Shown: positions 52,586 to 63,885, counted from the first letter of the stretch. The stretch: DNA of 64,000 nt from Cunninghamia lanceolata (GCA_027924645.1 BSBN01000888.1:14887001-14951000), one strand, 5' to 3'. Notes: generated by a model not told the origin, from the letters alone. Numbers and translations are program-made.

Positions 52586-53677
52586 TGTTGATAACTGAGA
52601 GGGGGGGGTGAATCAGTTATCCTAATTATTTCCCTCTTTGAACTTTCTTATTAATTAATGCAGCATTGAATCAAACACAAAAACATTACCATGAAATAAG
52701 AAACACATGACACAGTATTTTTGACGTGGAAACCCTGTTAAGGGAGAAAACCACGGGGTGATTAACCCAAAAATTATTCTCTGTTAGAAGAATAGGGAAT
52801 TACAAAAATGGCACTTGCCAATTAGGGCTCACTGCCTGAGCACACTGCTCACAAAGAGGCCCACTGCCTACAAGGAGACACACTGTCTACAAAGTGATAA
52901 GAATCACAGTCTTGAACTGATTGGAAGCATCTACATATGCTGGAGTTCAGTTCCGATTAGGCTCAGTACACTGATCTGCTGCACTTCATCTTTCCTCTGT
53001 TCTTTATTCTGCTATCCTTTCACATACCAGATCTTTCTTACTACTTCTGCTTTGTTCTGCTCTTGTTCGCATATACCATCACACAATCACACATTTCACA
53101 ACTAAATCCATCCTCTATATATATCCGCACAAGTAATTTCATCACCTTTCTAGTCGGCATCCGGAACAGTCTAGTTTCTTACAAACTATGTTCTGTCGGC
53201 TGAATCCTTGCTCACCAAGCAATGCGGATCAAGCATATACTTGTAGATATCATTAATCATGTCGGCCAAACATGATTCATGCCTTCACAACCTTTACCAT
53301 CAACAGTAACACATCCAGAAAATAGTCTGATACTCTGTCAGTCAGTTCTTCCTCTGTTCTCACTGTCTCTCAGGAATCCGGTACTCAACTATTCATATCT
53401 TTTTCTTTGTTCATCACCGGAGGCTAAATCCTTGGAATATACTGCTCAAGGTAGTCCTCTTGACTTCCCCAAATCCGCACTGCACCAAGACACTTCCTCT
53501 GAGAGATCCGGACCAATCTGTCGGACCTTGCCACATGCTCTGTTCTTGTTCACCGGACCACAACAATCTTCATTCTGACTTCCGGTAGAGACACACCATG
53601 ACTTGCGGATATGTGGGATGACCTTTGTTGCCATCAATGACAACAACCATGAATCCATATAGTGTCTCTTGCCAACA
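52586..53677 (-). repeat. Sirevirus-like element 3' LTR
   Basis: 1092 bp. On the minus strand it starts TGTTGGCAAGAGACAC and ends GTTATCAACA. It is nearly identical to the other LTR, and most differences are transitions. A run of nine G bases on plus (eleven in the other copy) lies near its end. The copia R-region phrase is at 52723-52760. Open frames within it are LTR shadows. Confidence 0.95.
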
Positions 53678-53679
53678 AT

Positions 53680-53829
53680 CTCCCCCTTTGGCATTGATGG
53701 CAACACTTAGTGAAAAATGACTAAGTGTTTACACTATGCTCCCCCTTGGCTGATGCTCTATCTTTATATACAATTTCTGGAACTCCCCCTTAGTTGGATT
53801 CCTCATTTTCACTGCTCCTCACTCCCCCT
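53680..53829 (-). promoter_or_regulatory. Multiplied polypurine tract (AGGGGGAG x4)
   Basis: On the minus strand AGGGGGAG occurs exactly at 53829-53822, 53790-53783, 53746-53739 and 53687-53680, the last ending two bases before the 3' LTR. A repeated AGGGGGAG is characteristic of Sirevirus elements (established), and one copy primes plus-strand synthesis. Confidence 0.85.
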
Positions 53830-53908
53830 TTGACATCAATGGCAAAGGGTAGGGTCCGCACACCAAAATTTTCAAAAATTTTCTATACATAGCCGCATAT
53901 TTACATAC

Positions 53909-56900
53909 TCACATATACTGAAGAATGTCTGTAAAGGATGTCTTCAATTGGATCAGTTCTGTAGCCCAACTTTGCTTCATTCTATCCAAAATTGAAATGT
54001 GACCACTCAACAAAAATGTAAAAGCTTCTGCCCTCTCGAGATCTGTCGGATCATTTGTTTGGGCGGTGGTCTGAGCATCACTGATGGCCTCATGCATAGT
54101 TTCTATCTTAGGGATTATAATCCTTCTAAGTTCTCCCATCCGGTTAGTGATATTCTTCCTTTCCTTCTCAAGGTTCTTTATTTCATTCAAGACTGCAATA
54201 GTCTGACATTCTTGATTTACTATGGAGGAAGAGAGAGGATCAAAACTTTGAGATAAACTTTGTAGTTTGTCTTGTTCCTCTTTTATTTTCTTATCAATTT
54301 CTGCTGTTGCCTTTGACCAGGATATACAAAATTTGTAAATGTCACCGCCATCCTTAAGAGCATTTTCTAAGCTCTTTATTCCAATACTCATATTTCTCCT
54401 ATCGTTAGAGATTAATCCTAATACTTCTGAAAATCTTTTATCCAAAAATTCCTTCCGGACCTTTTCTTCAGCTGATTTTTCTAGAGATTCAAAATGTGTA
54501 CTAACACTGCTGACTAAGGTTTTGAGATTACCGGAAGAGGAGGCTGCCGGATCTATCTGGACCGATGGCATAATCTTCTCAAGCACTCCGGAGGCAGCCT
54601 CTATCAACTCACAGTCTTCCATATGAGACTTTAGTAGTTTCTCTTTGACTTTCTCATTTGCAAATGAGGCTATTTTCATTGTTTGCACCGGTGACAAAGA
54701 GTCAAAATCTAATGGTCCTTTTAGCAGGTCCGGTTCATCAATTTCTATAGTGGCTTTTGTCAAGAATTCTTGAATAGTTTGTGCTATGTCTCTTGCCAGA
54801 GACAGATGTTTCTCTGTTGGGGTCTTCTCTTTCTCTGCATCCTTGGTGCTGTCAACCTCTTTTTCTTTGACTGCTGCTTCTTTCTCCTGTAGTTTCTCTT
54901 CTTCTTGGGATCCGGAGACTGTAGGGGAAACCGGAGGAGAGATGTTAGTCTGTTCAAGGCCCACTTCTTCCGGAGCAGATGATTCCAAGTCCACAGCTGT
55001 TTCTGCACCTAAGTCCTCTACAACAGGAAGATTGAACCTTTTGAAAGCCTTCCGGAGGATCTCTTCTGTCTCTTTGGCCACCTTGTCAGTCTCACCAAGC
55101 ATGAGTTGATTCATCCTGGCTTTACTTCTGAACTCATCTTTGCAGTCTTTGAATATTATGTTCATTGTCTTGGGATCAATTTGAGGATATAGCTGAATAG
55201 CTATCTGCTCCCAGATCTCAAGATCTTTTGCATGAGCATTATTCTTTCTTATTTCTAATTCCTTTTCTAGGCTTTTAGGAATTAGAGATATGATCTCAAT
55301 GAAAGCCTTATTGTATATGTTCAGATACTTGATTGTGGCTTCCTGCAGAATCTTTTGGTCAGCCTCATTGTAGTCATCATAAAATTCAGTCATTGGTTGA
55401 AGGTTTCCATCCACCGTAACCGACTTGATTACACTCTCTAGAGACAGAGTGGGCTTTTCAACAAATACCTCTGCCATTTCATCCTTGTCTTGGCCTGTGG
55501 AGGGTTTACCGGATCCTTTCTTCTTCTGCTTCTTTATTTCTTTTACTCCCTCATCTGACTCAGTTTCCTCTTCATCCTTTTGGCTTTCATAAGCCCTTGT
55601 GGCTTTTGTCTTAGATCTTTTACCGGATGCCTGGACTTCCGGTTTTGAACTTTTGGTTGTGGGAGGTGCAGATCTTTTTGATGATCTGGTCCGGGTGGAA
55701 GTTTCAACCGGAACACTTTCTTTACTTTTCTTTTCTTCCTCATCCTTTCTCCTCTTTTCCCAGCTGGCATCAAGTGCCTCTTTTGAGATGCCTAGGCCTT
55801 GAGCAATATGCTCAACTTCTTTTCTTACCTTCCTCTTTATCTCTGGTTCCCTGAGTTCTACATGTATCTTTACACTCAGCTCCTCAAAGGTTCCAAACCT
55901 TTCTGCCTTTGGATCTTTGGGCTGACTTAGCATGTGTGGAACATGCAGCTCCACTATCTGTTCATCCACTTCATACCCCATGGGCATGATCCAGACAGTC
56001 CTTGGCTCCACTGCCTCCATTAGGCACTGATCAGTGTCCACCATAAAGCACACTGAGTCTTTGTATTTTTCAACAAGAGACTGGGGAATTCTTTCTCTTG
56101 TTTGCATCATGCTTTGGAAGTTTTTGAAGTATCCCCATAGGGCTGTATTTCTTGCTTTGGCATCCCCAAGCCCATGTAGATAGTCTCTTATTTGGACTGC
56201 AACAGGTTTGTCATTTTGCCATACCCATCCACTTGATCCGGGCAGCTCATTCATGAAGTAGAAGAATAGACATACTATAAGAGTACCATACTTAAAGGAA
56301 TTCTTCTTGTCCTTTTTGATTTTCTGTATATTTTCCATTAATTAGCTTAAGAGCAGTTCGTAGAAATCATATTCTGCATTCTTCCTTAGCATTTCATAGG
56401 TAGTATATACTGCAGTTCCGGATACAGAATTCTCCCTGCTGGAGTGATAGATCTTGTATCCTATTATCATGGACACATACTTGATATCCGGATCAGAAAT
56501 ATCTTCAATGGTCATTGCCCTCTTATCAAATTTTGATCCGGTGGCCTCAGTTACAATGTTATTTTTGACAGATTTGAGGATAGGTATCCCTCCGGAAGAG
56601 TATAGACTAGTTACTGCTCTAATTGCCTCTTTTGTGATCTTGCAGGGTCTATCCAGCCACAGGAAGTTGTCATGCATCCTGCTCAGTACATACCAGACCC
56701 ATTCATCTTCTTCAAAGCAGGGGAAATGAATGAATTGATCAAATTATTTCTTCTGGATACCCTTATACTCTGGTTTAAGCTCAAAAGCATTGTCTATCAG
56801 TTGTTTGTGATAGAGATCTCTCAATTTGAATTCCCCAAATTCATCAATGCTTGCATGTATGTAAACCCTAATGTCTTCTGTGTGTAAAACTCTGTGAGGA

Positions 56901-57007
56901 ACACTGGAAAATGCTCCTAAGGGATCTACCTCCAATGACTTGTATGGATGTTTCTTAAATTCAGGTCAGGGCCTATCTGAGATTTTTACTATATTTGGAG
57001 TAGCCAT
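53909..57007 (-). CDS. Second ORF of non-autonomous element, unknown function
   Basis: One frame runs from an ATG at 57007 to the stop at 53909, 1033 codons with three in-frame stops (TGA 56968-56966, TAA 56746-56744, TAA 56344-56342). After the last, an intact 809-codon reading starts with ATG at 56338. The early part includes HDNFLWLDRPCKITKEAIRA and SGTAVYTTYEMLRKNAEYDF. Next come KYGTLIVCLFFYFMNELPGS and VQIRDYLHGLGDAKARNTAL. A Lys/Ser/Glu-rich middle (about residues 180-300 of the 809) has nuclear-signal-like KRSKTK and KKQKKKGSGK. The C-terminal half is charged and probably helical or coiled-coil. I recognise no enzyme motif. It sits in the place of the envelope-like ORF of some Sireviruses. 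A structural role or captured sequence is possible. Function unknown. Confidence 0.65.
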
Positions 57008-57658
57008 TTCTTCAAAAGATTTGTAGCAAGATATCGAAAGTGGAAAATACCTTTTGCGTCTTCATTTGCACGGAGTAGCTGGATTGATTTCTTTATGTAA
57101 TGACTTCGGCAGGAGATCTCTGGTGTGCTTGATGAATCTTGTTGCAGAGCTCCACTTTTCACTTCTTCTTGAGTGCAGAATGAGCAAATGATTTATGAGA
57201 AATCCCTTATATTGCTCCGCAAACCCTAATATCTGATGGCAATAAATGCTTGACGTATATTATTCTGGTTTGCCTTATTCGGATAACCTGAAGAACTGGA
57301 TCAGTCCTAGTCTATGAACATCATGCGGAACTTTCAACCATGAACAAATCAAGATAACACATCACAAGGACATCCCAAACACTCTGTCCAATCCGCAGAA
57401 TAAGATAATGCACTTCCGGATCTCTTCGGACCCTTTTGTAGTCCTCTGTCATTCCGGAGCATCTTCCGGAACAGGTCTTACTTGATGGATCACAACTTCT
57501 TTGCATCTTTATGCGGACCTCTGAAATCTTGTCTGGATCATCCTAGGACTGGTATCTTCAAACCCTTTACTCCGCATCTTGTGCCACATCCGGCACCACT
57601 TGATTGGCTGGGGGAACAGGATTTTCTTTGAGTCTCCCCCTGAGCCAAAGCTCACTTT
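57008..57658 (-). other. Spacer between the two ORFs of the non-autonomous element
   Basis: About 650 bp, noncoding, where pol would lie in a complete copia element. It contains a fifth AGGGGGAG at 57641-57634, only 17 bases after the end of ORF1. The spacer therefore resembles 3' untranslated rather than pol sequence. Several TCCGGA-type words are present. Confidence 0.7.
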
Positions 57659-58837
57659 TTAATTTCTGGAAGAAATATCAGCACCAGAGTCTGGTGCGGA
57701 TCCAACCTCTACATTCTCTGAACTTTTCTTCACCCAAATCTTGCTCATCTGATTCCTAACTTCATCTGTATTCATCTTTTGTTTACCCTTGTCTTGATTC
57801 TGATTATACACCGGACCTCTTTTGTCCTGATTCTTGCTTCTGCAGACTTTAGCATTATGACCGGACCTATTACAGATTTGGCAAATAACATTTCTTTGCA
57901 TATTTGACTGATAACCTCTTGATCTGCATTGATTAGCCATATGACCTATTCTATTGCATGTAAAGCATCTACCTTTGAATGATTTGTTTACTTGCATATT
58001 TCTACATTCATGGGATTTGTGTCCATACCTTTTGCAGTTAAAGCACTGTCCGGAGAAGGATGAATTAATCTGATTCATTCTCTTTCTGCACTGATTAGCT
58101 TTGTGACCAAAGTGGTTGCAGCTGTGGCAGTACCCATTGAAGGATGGATATCTTTGAGCATTGGGCTGTCTTACCGGAGGTCTTCTAGGCCTATTCCTTG
58201 GATTTTCTGATCCAAAATTCTTTTGACCGGATCCGGAGCTTTCTCCTTTCTCATATCCCAAACCATACTTGTTATCTGTCCTCTTTTGACTTCTAAGAAG
58301 AACTTCAAGTTGAGCAGAACTTATCTTGAATTTCTCTTTATATTCATTTGCTGTTTGAAGGTCTCTTTTGAGAGAGACAATTTGATCCTCAAGTTTTTCT
58401 TCATTATCTTTGGCATCTTCAAGATCAGATTCAAGATGTCTGATAATCCTATCCATCTGGTGGCATTCTTCAAATTTTTCTTTAAGAGACTGTCTTAGAT
58501 TGTCTTCAGCTTTTCTTTTTTCTTCAATCTCTTCAGTAAACTTTATAGTTCCTGATTCCATTTCATGTCTTAACATAATGACTTCTTTTGATAACTTTTC
58601 ACATAACTTGGTTTGCTCAGTCAATTCTTCATTTGTATTGCTTTCTTCACTTTGTCTTGCCAATTGTTGGAGCAGCTCCTTTCTCTTTTTCATAGAGAGA
58701 CTTAATTTGTCCTTTAATTCTCTCATGAATTCATCAGCCTGTCTGAGTCTTTCCTTTAATTCATTGACTTCAGAGTTTGATTGTTCAAGATCCTCAAGGG
58801 CAGTCTTGAGTTGCTCCTTTAAACCATATGCAGCCAT
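57659..58837 (-). CDS. Gag-like protein, coiled coil plus four zinc knuckles
   Basis: An intact 392-residue ORF starting MAAYGLKEQLK. The first start after an in-frame TAA about 30 bases upstream is used. Residues about 1-185 form a heptad-rich coiled coil (many Glu/Lys/Leu). Residues about 190-230 are a basic Arg/Pro linker (NRPRRPPVRQP). Four CCHC knuckles follow: CHSCNHFGHKANQC, CFNCKRYGHKSHEC, CFTCNRIGHMANQC and CQICNRSGHNAKVC, all with intact ligands. The C-terminal tail (GSAPDSGADISS) has a DSGA reminiscent of a protease active site but ends at once. The UBN2-type capsid domain normal for copia gag is absent from the N-terminus. It probably binds RNA and oligomerises (inference). It is the first gene after the primer site. 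Confidence 0.85.
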   Translation of the reverse strand: MAAYGLKEQLKTALEDLEQSNSEVNELKERLRQADEFMRELKDKLSLSMKKRKELLQQLARQSEESNTNEELTEQTKLCEKLSKEVIMLRHEMESGTIKFTEEIEEKRKAEDNLRQSLKEKFEECHQMDRIIRHLESDLEDAKDNEEKLEDQIVSLKRDLQTANEYKEKFKISSAQLEVLLRSQKRTDNKYGLGYEKGESSGSGQKNFGSENPRNRPRRPPVRQPNAQRYPSFNGYCHSCNHFGHKANQCRKRMNQINSSFSGQCFNCKRYGHKSHECRNMQVNKSFKGRCFTCNRIGHMANQCRSRGYQSNMQRNVICQICNRSGHNAKVCRSKNQDKRGPVYNQNQDKGKQKMNTDEVRNQMSKIWVKKSSENVEVGSAPDSGADISSRN

Positions 58838-58887
58838 TTGAACTCCCAGATCTTCCTCAAGCTGTTAGGCTCTATTAGGAGGAACTT

Positions 58888-58900
58888 GGCTCTGATACCA
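58888..58900 (-). promoter_or_regulatory. Primer binding site of Sirevirus-like element
   Basis: The minus strand reads TGGTATCAGAGCC, a perfect initiator tRNA-Met complement, two bases inside the 5' LTR. Confidence 0.93.
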
Positions 58901-58902
58901 AT

Positions 58903-59997
58903 TGTTGATAACTGAGAGGGGGGGGGGGTGAATCAGTTATCCTAATTATTTCCCTCTTTGAACTTTCTTATTAATTAATGCAACATTGAATCAAACACAA
59001 AAACATTACCATGAAATAAGAAACACATGACACAGTATTTTTGACGTGGAAACCTTGTTAAGGGAGAAAACCACGGGGTGATTAACCCAAAGATTATTCT
59101 CTGTTAGAAGAATAGGGAATTACAAAAATGGCACTTGCCAATTAGGGCTCACTGCCCGAGCACATTGCTCACAAAGAGGCCCACTGCCTACAAGGAGACA
59201 CACTGTCTACAAAGTGATAAGAATCACAGTCTTAAACTGATTGGAAGCATCTACATATGCTGGAGTTCAGTTCCGATTAGGCTCAGTACACTGATCTGCT
59301 GCACTTCATCTTTCCTCTGTTCTTTATTCTGCTATCCTTTCACATACCAGATCTTTCTTACTACTTCTACTTTGTTCTACTCTTGTTCGCATATACCATC
59401 ACACAATCACACATTTCACAACTAAATCCATCCTCTATATATATCCGCACAAGTAATTTCATCACCTTTCTAGTCGGCATCCGGAACAGTCTAGTTTCTT
59501 ACAAACTCTATTCTATCGGCTGAATCCTTGCTCACCAAGCAATGCGGATCAAGCATATACTTGTAGATATCATTAATCATGTCGGCCAAACATGATTCAT
59601 GCCTTCACAACCTTTACCATCAACAGTAACACATCCAAAAAATAGTCTGATACTCTGTCAGTCAGTTCTTCCTCTGTTCTCACTGTCTCTCAGGAATCCG
59701 GTACTCAACTATTCATATCTTTTTCTTTGTTCATCACCGGAGGCTAAATCCTTGGAATATACTGCTCAAGGTAGTCCTCTTGACTTCCCCAAATCCACAC
59801 TGCACCAAGACACTTCCTCTGAGAGATCCGGACCAATCTGTCGGACCTTGCCACATGCTCTGTTCTTGTTCACCGGACCACAACAATCTTCATTCTGACT
59901 TCCGGTAGAGACACACCATGACTTGCGGATATGTGGGATGACCTTTGTTGCCATCAATGACAACAACCATGAATCCATATAGTGTCTCTTGCCAACA
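58903..59997 (-). repeat. Sirevirus-like element 5' LTR
   Basis: 1095 bp, partner of 52586-53677. It ends on plus with GCCAACA directly before the AACCC duplication. The R-region phrase is at 59043-59080. Confidence 0.95.
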
Positions 59998-60430
59998 AAC
60001 CCTATACCCTCAACAATATACTTCAGCCCTAATCCCTTAATCATCAACCCTATACCTTAAACCCTAAAGCCTACACCCTTAAACTCTCATCCCTAGACCA
60101 TATAATCTCACCCTTATATCCTAAACCTCAAATATTGTGCCTCAACCCTATACTTAAATTAAACTTAAACCGTACGTGCTCTCAACCCAAGTCACCCTAT
60201 GTCTTATATACCCTCAATCCATATCGTAAACCCTAAACCCAATATCATAAACTCTAATCCTCATGCCTTACACACTTAATCTTATACACTCAACAACCTG
60301 AATATTAACCCTCAACTATAACCCTCGACCCTCTAATCTCTACCCTCTACCCTCTACCTATTACTTAAGCCCTAATCCATCAACCCTCAAAACTATACAG
60401 ACTCATGTCCTTATATATACTAAACCCAAA
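59998..60430. repeat. Degenerate interstitial telomere-like array, part 2
   Basis: The array interrupted at 52585 resumes with CCCTATACCCTCAACAATAT and fades out near 60420. It is more degenerate than part 1. Confidence 0.9.
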
Positions 60431-60435
60431 ACACT

Positions 60436-60525
60436 TACATACATACATACATACATGCATACATACAAACATGCATACATGTACATACATACAAGCATGC
60501 ATACATGTACATGCATACATACCTA
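60436..60525. repeat. CATA-type microsatellite
   Basis: Imperfect ACATACAT/GCATACAT tetranucleotide units directly after the telomere-like array. Confidence 0.93.
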
Positions 60526-60600
60526 CAAGAATAGATATAAACATCTATGAAACATACTTATGAAACTTGAACATAACTCATTCAAAGGAAGACATAACCC

Positions 60601-60758
60601 GAGCACATTATAACGTTCTCACGTTATGTCAAACTGGGAAAACACCGGCAAACATGTAAAAAGGAAAAAAGCACAACATAGCGCAAGTGCATTATAACGC
60701 GCACATGTTATATTGTGCTTTGGGTATCCCAAGCCTTAGGCTTGTAATTTGGTTTGGA
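60601..60758. repeat. GTTATAA-type motif cluster, third copy
   Basis: CATTATAACGTTCTCACGTT and, at 60688-60712, GCATTATAACGCGCACATGT, then AAGCCTTAGGCTTG and TTTGGTTTGG. Its reverse complement repeats the order seen at 33025-33139, including the CCTAAGGCTTG phrase. Confidence 0.65.
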
Positions 60759-63429
60759 TTTCCAACCCAAAGGCTTGGAGTGCCTTTTCAACATCCACAT
60801 ACGTGTTTTTGCAAATTCTACAAGATTTCACATAATTTTGTTCATGCTAACCCTCAGATTTGTACGTGTTTCAAAGTTGAACAAATTGAACACCTGGGTA
60901 ATGTTAGGCTTTCTCTTAGCTATTTAACATTGTAATTTTTTTCACATTTTGACAATGTTAAGCCTTTCATCTTTAATTTCTTTTGTTTGTGTGTCTAGCT
61001 TTGGGCAAAAACCACTGATAGCTCTTTTTTTCATTGTAAATTAACCATTCATTGAAATTTAAAAAAAATTACATATTTAGAAACTACACTCCATTCTACA
61101 AATTAAAAAGAATGATTTTCAATTAATTTTCAAAATTTATATGGGTAGCACGGCCAAAATTCAATTTTTAGGATGTGTCCACTTTGAAAATTAGTAAAAA
61201 ATCAAACATTCATAAAAAAATTATCAAAAAAATCAGACATAAACTACATGCTGTTACCTAATTTCTCACCAAAGCGATTTGAAAATACCAAAAAAAAGTT
61301 GACCTTTTGAGGGAGCCACAAAACAAGCTATGTTATGTTTTTTTGATAGAAACAACACCAATTTCTGTTGCTCCCTCTTTTGAACCCCTTAATCTATACC
61401 ATTTAAAAAAAAATAGTAGTTTACAAAGTAGACTCAAAGCACTATGAACATTGTTTTGGTTGCATCTCCAAATTTTGAGTGTAACTATACTCAATTTCGC
61501 ATCCAAGGCCGGCATTTTTTGATTTTAGAAAAAAAGTGGCCACTTAAGACACCTTTTTGGCCCCCTATCTTCTTGCACTTACGCGTATACTTATCAAAGT
61601 TATGAGGAGATTTACACAAATAGGTGACAATATGATACCAACCAAAGGAGTTCTCTATGTTTTTTGCAGCCAAACCATGAATGTTTTATATAAACAAAGG
61701 GTTACAGGAGGATGTTTGTATGCATAAGAAAGTCATTTCTTTTGTCGCTTTTAGAAAAATAGAAGCTCTATATCTTCATCCATACAAATAATAGTGAAAC
61801 GCTCAAAGTTATTTAGAATAAGAGAAACCTAGTTTATATCTTCAATAACTATGGCTTGAGAACACATTTTCCTCACAAATATCAAAACCCACATGAATTT
61901 GCATAAACAAATCATAAATGCAAAGAAAATAGAGGGTATTTGAGCTTATGCAAGTTTAGAAACACTTAGAAATGAGAAGATATATAGGGCATGGCCGTGG
62001 CTTGCAATAAGGAAGATATATAGAAGTTTCTGGATTCCAAGAAAGAAATTAATGCATTCATTATCATTTCTGACTTGAGCTCAAAATGAAGAGAATATAG
62101 AGATTCGAAGGCTAGAAGTTAGCTTCATTCTTTGCTTGTGAGGAGAATACACACAAGGCAATGGGTTTTTCCCATCTTGTTCATCTAAAGACTCATAACC
62201 AGTCTTTCATGGCAGCCAAACACAAGCAAATCATCAATAGGAAATGCAAACATAAGAAAAATGCATCAAAACAAGGTGATAGTGTGGCTTAGAGCTAGGA
62301 AATTACACTCAAAATGAAGAGAATGGAATGATTTCTACAACTTGTGTGAAGAGAAATACTCACCACTCAGGAGAATTGACATAAAAGAGCAAAAGACGGT
62401 GAAAAATGCTAAAGATTGAGCTCAGACCCTAGCTCGATGGCGGTGGTATGTAGAGCTATTTTCTCCAAAAAGTCAAGTGCAAATGATGCAAAGGATTAGG
62501 GCTTGAGTGTTTTGTTTTAGGGTTCCCATGTTACCCTAGTTCGGCCTTGGTATTTTTATCACATTGATTTAATTATTATATGCCTTAACTAATACGTTGC
62601 CCCTTCCTTCATTAGGTCGATTCTTTTATCTCATGACTCTAGCTTTTTTATGATTTTTTGAGAAAATCATGTGCATTTTGTGCCTTTAGGTTCTCCTTAT
62701 GGTTTAACCTTGCATATATTAAGGCCTAGGCAATGCCTTTGTTTTCTAGTTTTTGTAAAATCAAATATCTAAATACTTGCCAAATTTAAATCAAAAGCAT
62801 ATATCTTGCCTTGTATTTTTGTAAAAATCAAATCAAACTCAAACCGACCTTTCTTTCTATTTTTGAAAATGGAAGCTGCAAAAATCATTGTAAGGCCTTA
62901 TTTAAAGCAATGTTTTTTAAATTGCTTTAATAAGTGTCAATTAAAATTCAGTTAGTAAAGCAAATATAGAAAAACCTTCCCTATTTTAAAGTTGAGTTCC
63001 TTTGGGCGAAATAGAGAAAAGCTAGGCAAACTAGACTTTCTATTTCATCTTCCAGCCAAGTAAAGCCTAATTTTTAGTATCCTTTTGGTGGTTCCACTTG
63101 ATAGGGGAATCTTGACAGCTTTTCCACTCAGTTTGGACGTAGTTTTGACACTATTTTGGAGGCTTTTCTTTGGAGCTCGAAAATGGTTTATGAAGTTACT
63201 ATTCTGGGGAGATTTTTGCTCAGTTTCTCCATTTCTCAAAATTAGAAACATTTTTGGAGATATAAGTTGGAGAAAGACTTAGTTTTTCTTAGTTCAAAAT
63301 ATTGTTTCTTCCTCTCTTGTTAATCTACAAAGAGCTTTGTAAACACTTTTGTACTTAGATTTTGATCTAGCATACTCCTTCAGTTTCAATAAAATAGCAT
63401 AGCTTTCCTTCTCCTATTTTGTCTCATGT
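60759..63429. other. About 2.7 kb without recognisable genes
   Basis: AT-rich with A/T homopolymer runs (61060-61420) and no domain-bearing ORF. 62490-63430 looks LTR-like in composition, with AATAAA words near 63390, but no edges could be fixed. Confidence 0.5.
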
Positions 63430-63885
63430 TTGTAGTATCAATTTGATGTCATTGTGATTCAAAATATTGAATCCTTTTATGTCTTGTTATGGTAAGTTTG
63501 TATGCAAAATTTCATATAGTTCAGGTTGTGTGATTGTGTTCAGTTTGAGCCTTCATACAAATTATTGTTAAGTTATATGTTTCAAGTGAGATTGTCATAG
63601 TTAAAGTTTCTTTGACAAATTGTTTGTGAGTAAGATTATCAATATCATTTTAAAATTTTGGTGAATCATCCTTAGGTTTTAGGATTTCATTTTCAGCTAT
63701 CTTTCTAAACCCTTTCCTCATAAAGTCATTTAGATTAGGTGATCTGCCAGGGGAACCCACCCACTCTGGAGATTCATTCTTATTATAGGTCACCCACAAC
63801 CTAAGAGTATTTCCATGTTTTAGCAGGATAGTTAAGTTTAACTTGGCTAGTGTGCAATCTTGATTGATAACAGTTACATCAAAAA
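63430..63885 (-). repeat. Dispersed repeat, copy B (inverted copy at 29326-29776)
   Basis: On the minus strand it matches copy A from CAATCAAGATTGCACACTAG to CTACAAACAT. It keeps an open reading (DCTLAKLNLTILLKHGNTL, ESPEWVGSPGRSPNLNDFMR, KGFRKIAENEILKPKDDSPK) ending at a TAA. This copy looks less damaged than copy A. The family is not recognised. Confidence 0.85.

Larger units (their letters stand above)
52586..59997 (-). mobile_element. Young non-autonomous Sirevirus-like LTR retrotransposon
   Basis: 7412 bp on the minus strand. It has LTRs at 58903-59997 (5') and 52586-53677 (3') and a perfect 5-bp target duplication AACCC (52581-52585 and 59998-60002) within the telomere-like array. The Met-type primer site lies two bases from the 5' LTR. 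Four AGGGGGAG motifs lie just before the 3' LTR, and a fifth follows ORF1. Multiple AGGGGGAG polypurine motifs are a published trait of Sireviruses (Ty1/copia). The interior holds only a coiled-coil/zinc-knuckle ORF and a long second ORF. No protease, integrase, RT or RNase H motifs exist in any frame I read. It must therefore depend on another element for mobilisation (inference). By eye the LTRs differ at about 14 of 1090 positions plus a G-run length difference. Confidence 0.9.

Noticed and set aside
52815..53578. ORFs of 96 and 99 codons repeated at 59135-59898
   Set aside because: They lie within the two LTRs of the Sirevirus-like element and are on the strand opposite to the element. 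Their duplication is due to LTR identity.
54786..55109. Open frames opposite the long second ORF (also 54339, 55599, 58410)
   Set aside because: Antisense shadows of a long coding frame with biased codons.
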